DNA of 64,000 nt from Epithemia pelagica (GCA_946965045.2 OX337242.1:806001-870000); one strand, 5' to 3'; counted from the stretch's first letter, positions 1 to 9,656 are shown. Translations and numbers: made by a program. The notes: generated by a model from the letters alone, not told the origin.

Positions 1-113
1 GTGTCCATTCCACAGTTTTCCCGATCAGTTCAACGAATTGGATCTTGAAAGGGAACTTATTTTAAACTTCGGCATAACATATATTTCAATAAAATATGTA
101 GTGAAAAGTACTG
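1..113. repeat. Direct repeat copy 1 (LTR-like), cut by window edge
   Basis: These 113 bases are identical to 1954-2066. The left limit is the window edge, so the true repeat is probably longer. The two copies diverge immediately after the shared ...GTGAAAAGTACTG. Perfect identity suggests a recent event, such as the two LTRs of a small non-autonomous retroelement or a local duplication. No integrase or RT lies between the copies. Confidence 0.8.
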
Positions 114-1078
114 GATCCGTTCCAAACATGGTGGACGATGATGCCAGCAACCGACTGCCGACCGCGAACTCGAACGAAGCTTCTCCGGAAAGCGACAATG
201 AGATACAAGAGGCGACAGCCGCCTCAGCAACAGAAACGGATCCATCATCAATCGACGATAGCCTGGACGAGCTATCGTGTCCTCTGTCCTCGAAAAGTTG
301 TGCTAGCCTTCCTGTTGAAAGAGATCTATCAAGCAGCAGGCCAGATCAATAGCGGGTGCGCCTGCTTGGCCTATGCCAACTCAAGCCTTCCCAGTGCTGG
401 GTTTTAGACATAGCTGCTCTACTACGCTGGCTGGCTAGCTGGGGCATGCATGCTCCTGCTGGTGGTGTTGGGCTTGCTCAGGATTTCCATGAGGGATGCA
501 CGGGTGATCGATGGCAATGGCAGCATCAAAGATACGTCGAATCTGTGTGGGAACGCGCTGGGGGCAACGGTATTGCTCCTCCCTTGCCCCAGTCTCGGGG
601 ATTGGCTCGCTTTGTGCTACTGCACGAGCGAAGTCACCTCCAGTTGTTACAAACAAGTAAGTTCTCGTGATTCGATAGACAGACACCTTCCCTCCAGCCG
701 CGGAAGCTTTTTTACACTTCCTTTTTGGATACCGGGACGGAAGCGATGAACGAAACGTTCTTGCTTGACGAACAAACCAAACGGTAGAACGATAAAGAAA
801 AAGTTATCCCACCGAAGAGGTGAAGCACGAAGTTTTGACGACACCAAGTAAGTTGGAGGAAGACGAGACCACCACGAACGAACTACGAAGCGTTCCCGAT
901 ATAAAAAGTCGAGACGAAGAAACAAGGCAATACTAATAATGGAATACTATAGTATTGCTTTTCACTTTTCTTTCTTACTAATGATTATTCATTCATGACT
1001 ATGATTGTTTTCTTTAACGTTTTACATGTTTATCCTCGACGAATCGACAAACGACCGAACTTTACTCTTGAGACGGAT
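114..1078. other. Stretch with weak ORFs only
   Basis: An open frame that starts inside the repeat runs to 352. It encodes an acidic, Ser/Glu/Asp-rich stretch from an ATG at 128, with no domain I recognise. Another frame, 450-749, begins with a hydrophobic run (LLLVVLGLL) but resembles no known family. The rest, about 750-1078, is AT-rich and holds no convincing gene. It could be the interior of a decayed element bounded by the two 113-bp repeats, or an unrecognised multi-exon gene. Confidence 0.3.
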
Positions 1079-1741
1079 TTAGAGGAAGGCAATCGCGACG
1101 GTAGCCAACATTCCGACGAACGCAAAGGACGATGCCTTGGCAGCGGTTGAACCGGCACTCGACATAGCTCGCGTTGGAACTGGTGTCGAGGCTTTTGTCG
1201 GAGCTTTTGTGGGTGATTTGGTCGGCGATGCAGACATCAAGGTGCACGTTCCGAGTCCCATACCGGGTTCGACCGTCGCGGCGGTATTGCTGCAGCAAGC
1301 AAAGGAAGGAGGGCCGGTGCATGAATACGGAGTCAATTGTCCGGTAAAACCGTAATCACGCTTACAAATTGCTTCGGGACTTTGACCGAGACGAGCCACG
1401 GGTGCGAGTGCTCCCGTTGGAATACAATCCATAATCCCATCACCGTCGGCATCGACGGCAGGATCGGTCTCAAGAACGTCTTTCGAGGCGGATGCTGCCA
1501 TTTTGGTACACGTACCTAAAGCCATGCCGGGTTCGCGAGTATCGTCGCCATCGGTGCAACAGGCACCTGGGGTTGCACCAGTACACTCGTAGGGGGTCGT
1601 AGTGCCGACCCACACGTAATCACGCTGGCAGACCTCGTGAGACGCAATGGGGGTTGGAATACAATCCGTGAACAAGGCGTTGACAGAAGGGGTAGTGGAG
1701 ATGGCGGCGATAGCGGCAATGGCGTAGATAGAGAGCTTCAT
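1079..1741 (-). CDS. Secreted Cys-rich two-repeat protein, possibly GPI-anchored
   Basis: This is a 220-aa protein. Residues 1-22 form a clear signal peptide (MKLSIYAIAAIAAIS...VNA). Two homologous six-Cys modules follow: C27/C38/C53/C61/C62/C78 and C106/C126/C141/C149/C150/C166. Each has the pattern DCIPT...C-[QK]-RDY...C-TG...ACC...EPGM-[AG]-LGTCT. Just before the second module, VDADGDGIMD looks like a Ca-binding loop of the EF-hand or dockerin type. A Pro/Thr/Ser-Lys linker (residues 171-192) and a C-terminal hydrophobic tail (about 204-220) suggest a surface or wall protein with a GPI-type tail. The start is the only Met that gives a signal peptide. The gene lies between the 113-bp direct repeats, so it may be carried by or trapped in an element. 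The function is unknown and I recognise no named family. Confidence 0.75.
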   Translation of the reverse strand: MKLSIYAIAAIAAISTTPSVNALFTDCIPTPIASHEVCQRDYVWVGTTTPYECTGATPGACCTDGDDTREPGMALGTCTKMAASASKDVLETDPAVDADGDGIMDCIPTGALAPVARLGQSPEAICKRDYGFTGQLTPYSCTGPPSFACCSNTAATVEPGMGLGTCTLMSASPTKSPTKAPTKASTPVPTRAMSSAGSTAAKASSFAFVGMLATVAIAFL

Positions 1742-1953
1742 GTTGTTAGTTGATCGTTTGGTTTGGTTTGTCGGTTGGTTATGAAATGCTATTTCGTAGC
1801 GTAAGTTTTAAAAATTGTGTGATAATCGATGGATTTTACTCTCCTCGGAGATCCCATACGGAGGATACTACTGGCGCGTTCAAAAAAAGAAAGTTCCCGG
1901 CATCGCAAGAACATATTATATGATCAGGACAAAGTTCTGTGGCCAGTGGCCAT
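1742..1953. other. Upstream region of the Cys-rich gene
   Basis: This is a short spacer between the Cys-rich gene's ATG and the second direct repeat. It probably holds that gene's promoter. Part of it may belong to the repeat, because the repeat's left boundary is not visible in copy 1. Confidence 0.35.
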
Positions 1954-2066
1954 GTGTCCATTCCACAGTTTTCCCGATCAGTTCAACGAATTGGATCTTG
2001 AAAGGGAACTTATTTTAAACTTCGGCATAACATATATTTCAATAAAATATGTAGTGAAAAGTACTG
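1954..2066. repeat. Direct repeat copy 2 (LTR-like)
   Basis: Identical over 113 bp to window positions 1-113. It ends 12 bp before the 145-bp terminal repeat of the large retroelement, so two element boundaries sit almost side by side. Confidence 0.8.
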
Positions 2067-2078
2067 ATCTCTAGGATT

Positions 2079-2223
2079 AAATTGGATAAACAGCAAAGAG
2101 TGTGGAGGCTAGTTTAGGTTTTTCTAACCAAAGATTTTGGAGTGTTCTACTTCCCGCTCGCTAACTCGCGCGCCAGCAAGCCACTTCGGATGGACTAATC
2201 TACATCCACTCGCACCCGGTCGC
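2079..2223. repeat. Left 145-bp terminal direct repeat
   Basis: It matches 13154-13298 with one substitution (A at 2127, T at 13202). It lies 240 bp beyond the recombinase stop, so it is the 3' terminal repeat in transcript sense. Confidence 0.9.
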
Positions 2224-2463
2224 CGTTATCAACTACATCGGTGGTCAGGGCATCGAAGAGACACTACGAACACATCCTGAGCACGTGTCGTTTCGAGTCT
2301 GTCCGAGAGATCGCAAGTCAGTCAAAACTTTGTCCGTTGAGGTTTCCTAAAAGATATGAAACTACAATCAGACGCACAGTTTTGCCGAAGGCCTCAGAAC
2401 CGAGAATGGCTCCATACCATTGTCCATTAATCGGTTGACTGACATGTTATGGATCGACTTCTA
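2224..2463. other. 3' untranslated part of the retroelement
   Basis: This is 240 bp between the left terminal repeat and the recombinase stop codon. I see no ORF. I also did not see an inverted complementary region of the kind DIRS elements use. Confidence 0.5.
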
Positions 2464-3834
2464 TTAGAAGTCGAGGAATGATATGTTGGGGAACTGGTTG
2501 ATGAGTCCCTGGCCATTGTGGTTAAAGAGGTTTTCTTCCGGCGATTCCATCGCCGTTTCTGTGTTTGTTTGAAGAGCTGGTTCAAGGATGTTGTCAAGGC
2601 GGTTCCGAAGTCGTTCCAACGATTCCGTTCTCGACTGGGCGGTTGTGTGATCCATGTGGCGGAAGTCTTGGGTGGTCAGCATGAGCTGTGCCATGCCCGT
2701 GGTCCATTCGAGGACCTGTGGACGAATGTATTTCATAAAGGCAGTCGAACTCCATCGTCCAAGTATCATGATCTTGGTGACCGAGCAGTCTGCCAAGAAG
2801 AGTGCCATGGCGGCACCAGAGCGGATGGAATGAGTGCCGATGTCCATGGCTCCGTAGCCGAAAGCTGGTTTTCCTCCCCCTTGTGTGCAAGTTAATCGGA
2901 GTAGGTCGCGGATGTCTTCTTGACGGATGAATCGTGGTTTCTTCTGTGGGTTTTCTGGATCGAACCAACAATTAACCGGTGTCGTTGGTGGGGCGTTCGG
3001 GCGGTAGTGGAGGATCCTTCGGATGACGCGTCCCCAGAGGAGGACGGGGTCGAAGAGGGGATCGTTGGTGCGGCTTTGGGTGCGGGTTTCGGCTTTATGA
3101 TTATTTTTCTGTTCGACGAATGTGATGGAGACAAATCGTGCGAGTTCTTGGAATTGGGGGTGGTTGGCTGGGATGGTGTGGTTTTTGTTCATCGTGGTGA
3201 AGACGATGTCACCAATGGTGAGTAATTTGGTTTTCCCTCGAGAGGGGACCGTCACATACTCGCAGCTGCGACAGCCGAAGAAGTAGGCGCAGCAAGTGAG
3301 ATCGGCGGTGCATGCTTTGAAGGAGACAACATTGAATTCGATGCGAATGATGGTGGTGGAGTCGGTCTTGCGCTTGGGACGACAGCATATAGTCCACATA
3401 AAACGTAGATGCTTGATTGTTATAGCTTTTTCTCGTTTTTCGGGAGGGTCGAGATTCTCCCACGCGCGCTTGAGGGAGGAGACGAGTGGGTGTAGGCGCC
3501 CGTCTTGACTGTGGCAGGGGCTCGGCCGGTCGTGATGCCGGAAGCTCGATGCCAAGTCTCCAATGGCTTGCGTAATAGTGCTCGCTCGAAGAGGGTTCGA
3601 GCTGTCACGGTTCTCCGTGAAGTCGGCATCGCGGAGGCGTTGTAGGAAGGAACATGCGATGGCGATTTTGTGGTTGGTCGCTGGGAGGGAGTCGAGGAAG
3701 GGGTCGCCGTTGAATCCAATTCGTTCAAGGTGGTCTGTCCACCGTTTCCAGCATTGGTCGCGTTTCTGATGAGATCCTTCGGTCTTGCCGTAGAAGATTC
3801 GTGAAACACTGGCACGATTGAGCAGATCCAACAT
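2464..3834 (-). CDS. Tyrosine recombinase (DIRS-type)
   Basis: This ORF of up to 456 aa is the integrase of a DIRS-like retrotransposon, which would insert a circular cDNA by strand exchange. The C-terminal catalytic domain shows the family residues. The first Arg lies in a CCAYFFGCRSCEY stretch, where the Arg-Ser-x-E context is typical. The H-x-x-R box is HSIRSGAA, and the end of the active site is LGRWSSTAFMKYI, in which Tyr is the nucleophile. The N-terminal part is helical and resembles a SAM-like DNA-binding domain. Its first 415 nt overlap the tail of the RT/RNase H ORF in another frame, as DIRS ORFs often do. The annotated start is the upper limit, and translation may begin further in. 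Stop codon and domain are intact. Confidence 0.85.
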   Translation of the reverse strand: MLDLLNRASVSRIFYGKTEGSHQKRDQCWKRWTDHLERIGFNGDPFLDSLPATNHKIAIACSFLQRLRDADFTENRDSSNPLRASTITQAIGDLASSFRHHDRPSPCHSQDGRLHPLVSSLKRAWENLDPPEKREKAITIKHLRFMWTICCRPKRKTDSTTIIRIEFNVVSFKACTADLTCCAYFFGCRSCEYVTVPSRGKTKLLTIGDIVFTTMNKNHTIPANHPQFQELARFVSITFVEQKNNHKAETRTQSRTNDPLFDPVLLWGRVIRRILHYRPNAPPTTPVNCWFDPENPQKKPRFIRQEDIRDLLRLTCTQGGGKPAFGYGAMDIGTHSIRSGAAMALFLADCSVTKIMILGRWSSTAFMKYIRPQVLEWTTGMAQLMLTTQDFRHMDHTTAQSRTESLERLRNRLDNILEPALQTNTETAMESPEENLFNHNGQGLINQFPNISFLDF

Positions 3835-6725
3835 GAAATTTCGCTGGGAAGGGGTCTGATGTGAAAATTCCTTGGAATCTGCGGCGAAAAGTGTTCATGC
3901 AAAAATAAGGTGAGTTCGCTGTCGTCGAGATGCCATGCACGAGATAACAAATCTGACACATCGTTCTGTTTGCCAGGGATGTGCTCGGATTGGAGGGCGA
4001 ATTTTCGATCGAGAACAAGTCGAGTTAGTTTTTCTGCTACTTTTACGTGGAGTGGTTTGTCGGAACCGAAGGATGTCTTGTGCATCCATCCGACGGCAGA
4101 GGAGTTGTCGGACAGGGCAAGGACGGCGTTGTCGGCAGTCACTTCTCCAAACCAGCAATCCACCCAGATGGAAACAACAATTGCGATGAATTCGAAGAGA
4201 TTGTTCGATCGATGAGGGTCGCAATCCGCGATGTTCTTCAGTTCATCAAGTTTCGTGGTGTCCAGTTGGCAGCGCCAAGCTCGGCCCGACCGCACAGAGT
4301 AACCGCCCATCCCTTCAGGGCATGCGTCTGCGTGGAACAAATGTGTTGGTACGCGACAAACCAGTCGGTTGAGGGAGACACCTTCGTTGGAATGTGCCAA
4401 AAGGGATGGCCACATTTGGAGGTCTGGAATGAGGGATTCCGGAATGGTGTATCGGTAGAACGGAGGGGGAGTGTTTCGAGTGGGAGGATGAGGACGGGAG
4501 TCCGTTTTGTTGGTGTCGTCATTGGTCTCATCGAGTTTTCGTCGTTTGGCTTGTTTCTGTTGGAAAGAACGTTCGAGAAATATTTGATACTTTCGGAGAC
4601 GCGACAACCAAAACCCGGCCAGGGGGATGCCCTTGATGGAGTGTTGTAGCTTGCCGACGAGGCTGCGCAAGGCGTCGAAGGTTGTTCGTCGGGTCTTGAG
4701 GAGGTGGTTGACTTCCTTGGTCCATGCAATCTTCTTTTCGGATGGCAGACTGAGGAGGAGTCGACGTGTGTCGACCATCCATCCTAACACACGTTGCAAT
4801 TCTGCTGGAGCGCCCTCGGCAGTCAATTTGTCGGCTTCGAGCATTGCTTTTCGGCGGATGGGTTCGTCTGGAGCGACTGGCCTTGTCATCACATGAACAA
4901 TCAACGGGACGATGGAGGGACATCGTTGGATGTTTGCTGGGGTGGCCAAAAAGAGTTGTATCATGTCATCCAAATAGGAGTCATGAAATCCGTGGGGACG
5001 TGGGGGTACGGCGACGGCAAGTTCGTGTGCTGGAGCTGGATCGTCATCTGAGTCGATGTACTCTGGTGGGCCAACGCCGGCTTGCAGAGGTGATTCACAA
5101 TCTGCTGGGGTCCAGTCGGTGAAATCTGCGAGGTCATTGCAGAGATCGGTGCCGATTTCAGAGACGATCGAAAATTCGGCTGGATTTGCGGCGGCGCCGA
5201 AGGTGAGCCGGAGGTTCAAGTGCGCGAACTCGTTGGATGGGTCGATCGTGATGTTGCGGGCTGCGACGTCGCCGTCGCCGTGTATTCTGCGGTAGGCGGA
5301 TGACCAGTCAAATTTACTGATCAAAATTCGGTCCGTGGGGAAGTGCCATCGCAATGCAACAATTTGGTGAATGATTCGATCGAGGCAATGGCCCATAACG
5401 AGGTCGATCAACTGGGATTGATCAATCAACTCGTTGGTAGATGGGCAATGGCCCAAGGAGAACGACTGGTCGTGGGTAAGTCTGTCCTTGGGGACTAGAT
5501 CGCCGTGAGCGTCTATACCGAATTGTTGTGCTACACCCATGGGGCTGATTCGGCTGTGTTTTATGTTGCGCGCACAATCAAATGTGATTGGCAAGGAGAA
5601 TCCATTTGCGGCATCCTTTTTGAGCACTTTGGAGAGGGCCTCCGGGTGTTTCTTGCCGGATGCATGATTGCCATACATGAGTATGGCGTCATTTTCGGCT
5701 CTTCTGGCGGGTTCGTACTCGACTGCCTTGAGTGGGTAGGCAACGCCGTGGGTGAGCAGGCGATGGAGTCGAGGCCAGTAAGGGTGTCCTTCTAAGAGTG
5801 GTTGAAGAATCTCCGCTGGACGAAATTCGGATCCTGGTGTGATGATGTTGTTCGGATGATGGTCAAATAATTTTTGCATGTCCATGTCATATTCGGCAAT
5901 CAACCTGGAGTTGAACTCAGCGTTGTGGATGACGTCTTCGGGATCGATACTGTGACGGAATGGGGAAGGCATAGGTGTAAGCTCTTCGCAATCACTTATG
6001 GCTTGGAGAAGGGATAGCTCGATGGGATGGGTCACTGGATGGAGTGGAGGTGGGCGTAGTCTTGTGGGGAAGATCTTGGATACGTCATTTGGAAGGTAGA
6101 GCTTGGAGAACGGCTGGGAAGGAGACTGGAACGGTAGAACTTGTAACTCACCTAATAGTTGTTTGTCGGCGCGATGTGCTTGTTCGAGACGTCTGACGTT
6201 TCGAGCTAGGGGTTGGCCGGAGAAATCTGAGCCGATAATAGCAGTTTCACTTCCTGGAAGAGATCTGTCATTATGTGAGGCCAGTTTTGGGGGACTTGGG
6301 GGTCTTGGGAGGACGAGTTGCTCGCCCTGCGCAGTCGTGGATGGGGAAGAGTCTGTATGTGAGGGTGTCGATGGGTCCGTGGGGGATCGACGTTGGGAAA
6401 ATTTTGTATCGTGATGAGTGTTTCTTGGTGGGACTGAAATCTTGATTGCGGGTGCAATGGATTTCCGAATGGATCCTGGATTCCTGGAGTACTGATTGGA
6501 GGGGTGTTCGGTGAAGAACGGATTCGCTGTTGACGGAATGGCTGGCATGATGGATGAGGAGGATGGTGCGATGGGTGGGAGGAAGGATGGTCTGATGACG
6601 TCGATGGATGCTGGAGTCGAGGACTTCGAAGAGGCGGAAGACTCGACAACTAATGTATTAGATCTAGTGGGTTGAGAGTCACATGAAGGTGTGGTGATGG
6701 GGGAAGAGGAAGTCGGAACAATCAA
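3420..6725 (-). CDS. DIRS-type reverse transcriptase with RNase H
   Basis: This 1101-aa open frame would copy the element's RNA into DNA. A low-complexity Ser/Pro/Thr-rich stretch fills residues 1 to about 200. The RT domain spans about 320-690: motif A is near ISKFDWSSAYRRIH (about 468-482) and the catalytic YLDD is at 584-587. RNase H follows with the acidic set D800 (FHADACPEG), E845 (NNLFEF), D873 (ALSDNSS) and D925 (NDVSDLLSR). The frame has no ATG at its 5' end. The first codon used here is TTG, and the first Met is near residue 59. It is in the same frame as the upstream zinc-finger ORF, separated by one TGA (6738-6740) and four sense codons. It may therefore be made by stop-codon readthrough or by internal initiation. 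The tail overlaps the recombinase. Confidence 0.87.
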   Translation of the reverse strand: MIVPTSSSPITTPSCDSQPTRSNTLVVESSASSKSSTPASIDVIRPSFLPPIAPSSSSIMPAIPSTANPFFTEHPSNQYSRNPGSIRKSIAPAIKISVPPRNTHHDTKFSQRRSPTDPSTPSHTDSSPSTTAQGEQLVLPRPPSPPKLASHNDRSLPGSETAIIGSDFSGQPLARNVRRLEQAHRADKQLLGELQVLPFQSPSQPFSKLYLPNDVSKIFPTRLRPPPLHPVTHPIELSLLQAISDCEELTPMPSPFRHSIDPEDVIHNAEFNSRLIAEYDMDMQKLFDHHPNNIITPGSEFRPAEILQPLLEGHPYWPRLHRLLTHGVAYPLKAVEYEPARRAENDAILMYGNHASGKKHPEALSKVLKKDAANGFSLPITFDCARNIKHSRISPMGVAQQFGIDAHGDLVPKDRLTHDQSFSLGHCPSTNELIDQSQLIDLVMGHCLDRIIHQIVALRWHFPTDRILISKFDWSSAYRRIHGDGDVAARNITIDPSNEFAHLNLRLTFGAAANPAEFSIVSEIGTDLCNDLADFTDWTPADCESPLQAGVGPPEYIDSDDDPAPAHELAVAVPPRPHGFHDSYLDDMIQLFLATPANIQRCPSIVPLIVHVMTRPVAPDEPIRRKAMLEADKLTAEGAPAELQRVLGWMVDTRRLLLSLPSEKKIAWTKEVNHLLKTRRTTFDALRSLVGKLQHSIKGIPLAGFWLSRLRKYQIFLERSFQQKQAKRRKLDETNDDTNKTDSRPHPPTRNTPPPFYRYTIPESLIPDLQMWPSLLAHSNEGVSLNRLVCRVPTHLFHADACPEGMGGYSVRSGRAWRCQLDTTKLDELKNIADCDPHRSNNLFEFIAIVVSIWVDCWFGEVTADNAVLALSDNSSAVGWMHKTSFGSDKPLHVKVAEKLTRLVLDRKFALQSEHIPGKQNDVSDLLSRAWHLDDSELTLFLHEHFSPQIPRNFHIRPLPSEISCWICSIVPVFHESSTARPKDLIRNATNAGNGGQTTLNELDSTATPSSTPSQRPTTKSPSHVPSYNASAMPTSRRTVTARTLFERALLRKPLETWHRASGITTGRAPATVKTGAYTHSSPPSSARGRISTLPKNEKKL

Positions 6726-6737
6726 CCCGGTATGGCG

Positions 6738-7712
6738 TCAGGCTGTCTCATAAGCCGACTTGAAATATTCGTCCATGGCGGTTTTCTTGTCGTGTTTGGC
6801 CGGGTCATCATGGCAGTAGCCACATTTCTTTCCTTTTCGGCACCACCCCTTTGAGAAGAGGACGTTGCAGAAGGGAATCTGTTCTCCGTCTTTTTCGATC
6901 GAAGGAATGTTGGCTATCACCGATGGCTTGAAGATCTTGGCGTACGCTTTTCCTTTGGGAATCTTCCAGTTGGAGGGAATGTCGAATGTGGTAGCGGTCT
7001 TGGGGATCGAAGTGCCGGGCAATGATTGATTTTGCTTCTTGGATGAGGAGGAATCATCGGAAGGGTTGGAACGTTTCTTGGAGGAATTGTTCTTCGATTG
7101 TTGTGCTTGGAATTTTGCTTGGAGGGCTGCAGGGAGGCCACCAAGAGGAGCACCGGTCTTGATGGTAAAAAGGAGCCAATTGATGCGCTTCTCCAAATCG
7201 TCGAAACCGATGTCGTCAATCTGCTGAGCTTTGCTCAACGTTCCCACAAACTCTTGGATAGCTTCGTCGACGCCAAAAAGGATTTGGCCGAAGTAGAACT
7301 CGTTGCCTGAACTTTGCATCTTCGCGATGATGAGGTATCGATGTTGGTGGAAAAAATTCAAAACTTTCAATATCTGGGAAGAGATGAAGGATGTGGCTCC
7401 ACAAAGGCCCTTGGAGCACGACCAAAAAGAACGGAGTTGTTTTTCGAACTCGTCTTCCGTTCGAGGGAAGAACAAATTATGGTTTGTATAAAGTTGTTGC
7501 ATCTCCTTGGATTGCTTCATCTCGTTCAGGTGGCAGAGAGAAGCATCGTGAATTTGTTGTCTTATGTTCTTGTCGAGGGTGTGGGACGAGTCAATGCCTG
7601 GGATAGCATAAGGGTCGAAGGAAAAGGGGCTGAAGCCTCCTGGGGAGGCTTCAGATTTCCAACGAAGTCCCAAGCGTTGGATAACAGCGCACTGACCGAG
7701 TAGAATAATCAC
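6738..7712 (-). CDS. CCCH zinc-finger ORF, probable C-terminal Gag part
   Basis: This 324-aa open frame ends in a perfect C-x8-C-x5-C-x3-H finger (the four ligands are in CNVLFSKGWC-RKGKKC-GYCH), like nucleic-acid-binding fingers of Gag proteins. A Lys/Ser-rich stretch precedes the finger. No ATG lies near its 5' end, and the first Met is about 65 codons in. Its frame is the same as that of the Gag-like ORF, from which a single TAG (7719-7721) separates it. The simplest reading is one Gag of about 980 aa whose finger part is added by readthrough of TAG. Packaging of element RNA is the likely role, by analogy. Confidence 0.7.
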   Translation of the reverse strand: MIILLGQCAVIQRLGLRWKSEASPGGFSPFSFDPYAIPGIDSSHTLDKNIRQQIHDASLCHLNEMKQSKEMQQLYTNHNLFFPRTEDEFEKQLRSFWSCSKGLCGATSFISSQILKVLNFFHQHRYLIIAKMQSSGNEFYFGQILFGVDEAIQEFVGTLSKAQQIDDIGFDDLEKRINWLLFTIKTGAPLGGLPAALQAKFQAQQSKNNSSKKRSNPSDDSSSSKKQNQSLPGTSIPKTATTFDIPSNWKIPKGKAYAKIFKPSVIANIPSIEKDGEQIPFCNVLFSKGWCRKGKKCGYCHDDPAKHDKKTAMDEYFKSAYETA

Positions 7713-7718
7713 TGGCGG

Positions 7719-9656
7719 CTACCATGGGTGCCGCAATACTCGTAATGGGTTTCTGGTGGTTGGAGGACGGCAAGAGAAGACCGGAATAGTACAGGCGTTA
7801 TCGGTGGGATCAAATACTTCAGCGACAAAAGACTCAAAGAAGGTAGAAGAGTTCTTCGATTTCCAAACAGTCTTTATGATGTCGGTCAATTCGTCGGGAA
7901 GGCTTGAATGGGAACGATTTACAACACTCAAACGAAGGTGCTTCTGTGCATGAAGCGGCATGTCGCGAAACATGCTCTTCGATTCGGGCGCTGTAATATC
8001 GTCTTCGGTTGGGGATTTCTTCGATGTGACTTCTTTTATACATTTGGAAAGAAGAAACATTTCCGGAGACACGAAATGCACGTTGCCGTCATCATCAAGC
8101 ACACGGACACCAGACGGAGAATTAGAACAATCAACCGGTGGAGAGGATGCGAGGATGGGAGTCGTCGAATCGGTCGATGTCGAATGGGGTGACGGAGTGG
8201 TGGTGGTTGAGGGATGGGGATTCGAGTGCTTGGGGGTTGAGTTGGATCGTTTCGGAGTCGGGGACTCGACGAAAGAGGAAAGTGTCGGAAACATGTGCGT
8301 CTTTCGAACGGAAAGGCAATCTACAGCACGGTTCAGATCTTTCGGGAGGGAAGGATGAGTCACCGTGAGAGAAGAACGTTTGTGTTCCAGCAACCACAAA
8401 AAGCGAAACAAGGGGGCTTGAATGGCTAGAAGTGGGTAGTCGAGTGGAACGCTCTTGTCACTGGGGGATGCAGAGTCAACTTGAGTCAATGTCCACCAGT
8501 GATAGAGTGCTGTCTTGTATAAGTCGCTGGCAAAGGCACCACAGGACTCGTCGCGATCAAAGGTGGAAGGGTCGAAGTTCCTAACAATCAAACCGGCTAG
8601 AGCGGGTGGAATCAAACACCAACTAGAGCTGGAAAAGGTGTGTTCCTGATCGCGCTTGGAGGGGGAGGCTGGGAGGAGAGTTTTCAAACTCTCGGGGTCG
8701 AAGAAGAAATTGGGATGGTCCGCGTCTAGAGGAGGATTGTGCTCAATAACGCAATGGGCCATGATTTCTTCAAAAGTAGGCACGTTCCGATGCATGGAGG
8801 AGCGGATGATCTCGGACATATCTTCTTGGGGAATCTCGAAGGGCGGAGAATCGAACGTCTTTCGATCAAGGGCATAAAATGTCAACGTGGGATTGACAAG
8901 TGTGCCACAGTCTTCAGGGGAGAAGACGTTGTGGAGGACCAAGGGACGACCGGAACGGGAGGCGCCTAAAAAGGCAAGGGAACTAAGCTTGATCTTGGAG
9001 GACAACCAAATATGAAGGTCTTCTGCAGTAGAGAGGCGATCAAAAGAGGCGCAGAGACGTTTCCAAATCTCATTGTCACAAGCAAGGGAGATGTGAAATG
9101 GATTGGAGAAAGAGTCACACCAATCAACCGGATTGACCTTGGCAGCGCTTTCAACCAGAGAAGCAAAGGCATTGTCATCGGAAGGAGGAAAACCGTCGGC
9201 AAAGTACAACTCAAATCGACGTGGAGGCGCAGAAGGAGTGTCAGAAGGGGTGACAGCTTCGTCGAAGGTTTCATCGGGGATGACTTCTTCGTTCAGAGTC
9301 TTCTGGGGAGCATCTTCGTCATCTTGAGAGACAGGAGGCGGATCGTCGGAGAGAAGAGTCGAATCCGTAAAGGTGGTCTTGAGGGCGGCTTTCGTCGAAT
9401 CAACTTTCTTGGAGGAGCTTGTCGACTTCAAAGAACCTTTCGAGTCCGATGTAGTCTTGCCTTTCGGAGGGAAGGCGAGATCTTGGATATCGGAGTCAGA
9501 GAATCCATCGTCGGGACCATGAGAGGAAGCAGTCGGCTCTTTCGGATCGCCGGGGATCGGCGTCGAAGAGCGGGAACTGGCACGACCAGCCACAGAACTC
9601 GTTGCTTTGGAAGAGGGAGGATTCTTCAAAAAGGGAGGAAGATCGGTGAAAGTCAT
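7719..9656 (-). CDS. Gag-like ORF of the retroelement
   Basis: The frame is open from 9683 (TTG), but the first ATG is at 9656, giving 645 aa. The first 120 residues are Ser/Thr/Lys/Asp-rich and likely disordered. The middle (about 150-420) is globular-looking, with aromatic-rich stretches such as ALYHWWTLTQ and FRFLWLLEHK. A Ser/Thr/Pro linker and a compact C-terminal block follow. I recognise no catalytic motif. Position directly before the zinc-finger and RT ORFs, in the same frame, makes a structural Gag role likely. A 250-bp gap without an ORF of note separates it from the Penelope-like ORF upstream. Confidence 0.6.
   Translation of the reverse strand: MTFTDLPPFLKNPPSSKATSSVAGRASSRSSTPIPGDPKEPTASSHGPDDGFSDSDIQDLAFPPKGKTTSDSKGSLKSTSSSKKVDSTKAALKTTFTDSTLLSDDPPPVSQDDEDAPQKTLNEEVIPDETFDEAVTPSDTPSAPPRRFELYFADGFPPSDDNAFASLVESAAKVNPVDWCDSFSNPFHISLACDNEIWKRLCASFDRLSTAEDLHIWLSSKIKLSSLAFLGASRSGRPLVLHNVFSPEDCGTLVNPTLTFYALDRKTFDSPPFEIPQEDMSEIIRSSMHRNVPTFEEIMAHCVIEHNPPLDADHPNFFFDPESLKTLLPASPSKRDQEHTFSSSSWCLIPPALAGLIVRNFDPSTFDRDESCGAFASDLYKTALYHWWTLTQVDSASPSDKSVPLDYPLLAIQAPLFRFLWLLEHKRSSLTVTHPSLPKDLNRAVDCLSVRKTHMFPTLSSFVESPTPKRSNSTPKHSNPHPSTTTTPSPHSTSTDSTTPILASSPPVDCSNSPSGVRVLDDDGNVHFVSPEMFLLSKCIKEVTSKKSPTEDDITAPESKSMFRDMPLHAQKHLRLSVVNRSHSSLPDELTDIIKTVWKSKNSSTFFESFVAEVFDPTDNACTIPVFSCRPPTTRNPLRVLRHPW

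Noticed and set aside
2224-2463. DIRS internal complementary region
   Set aside because: I looked for inverted copies of the terminal repeats near both ends and saw none, so I do not claim canonical DIRS termini.
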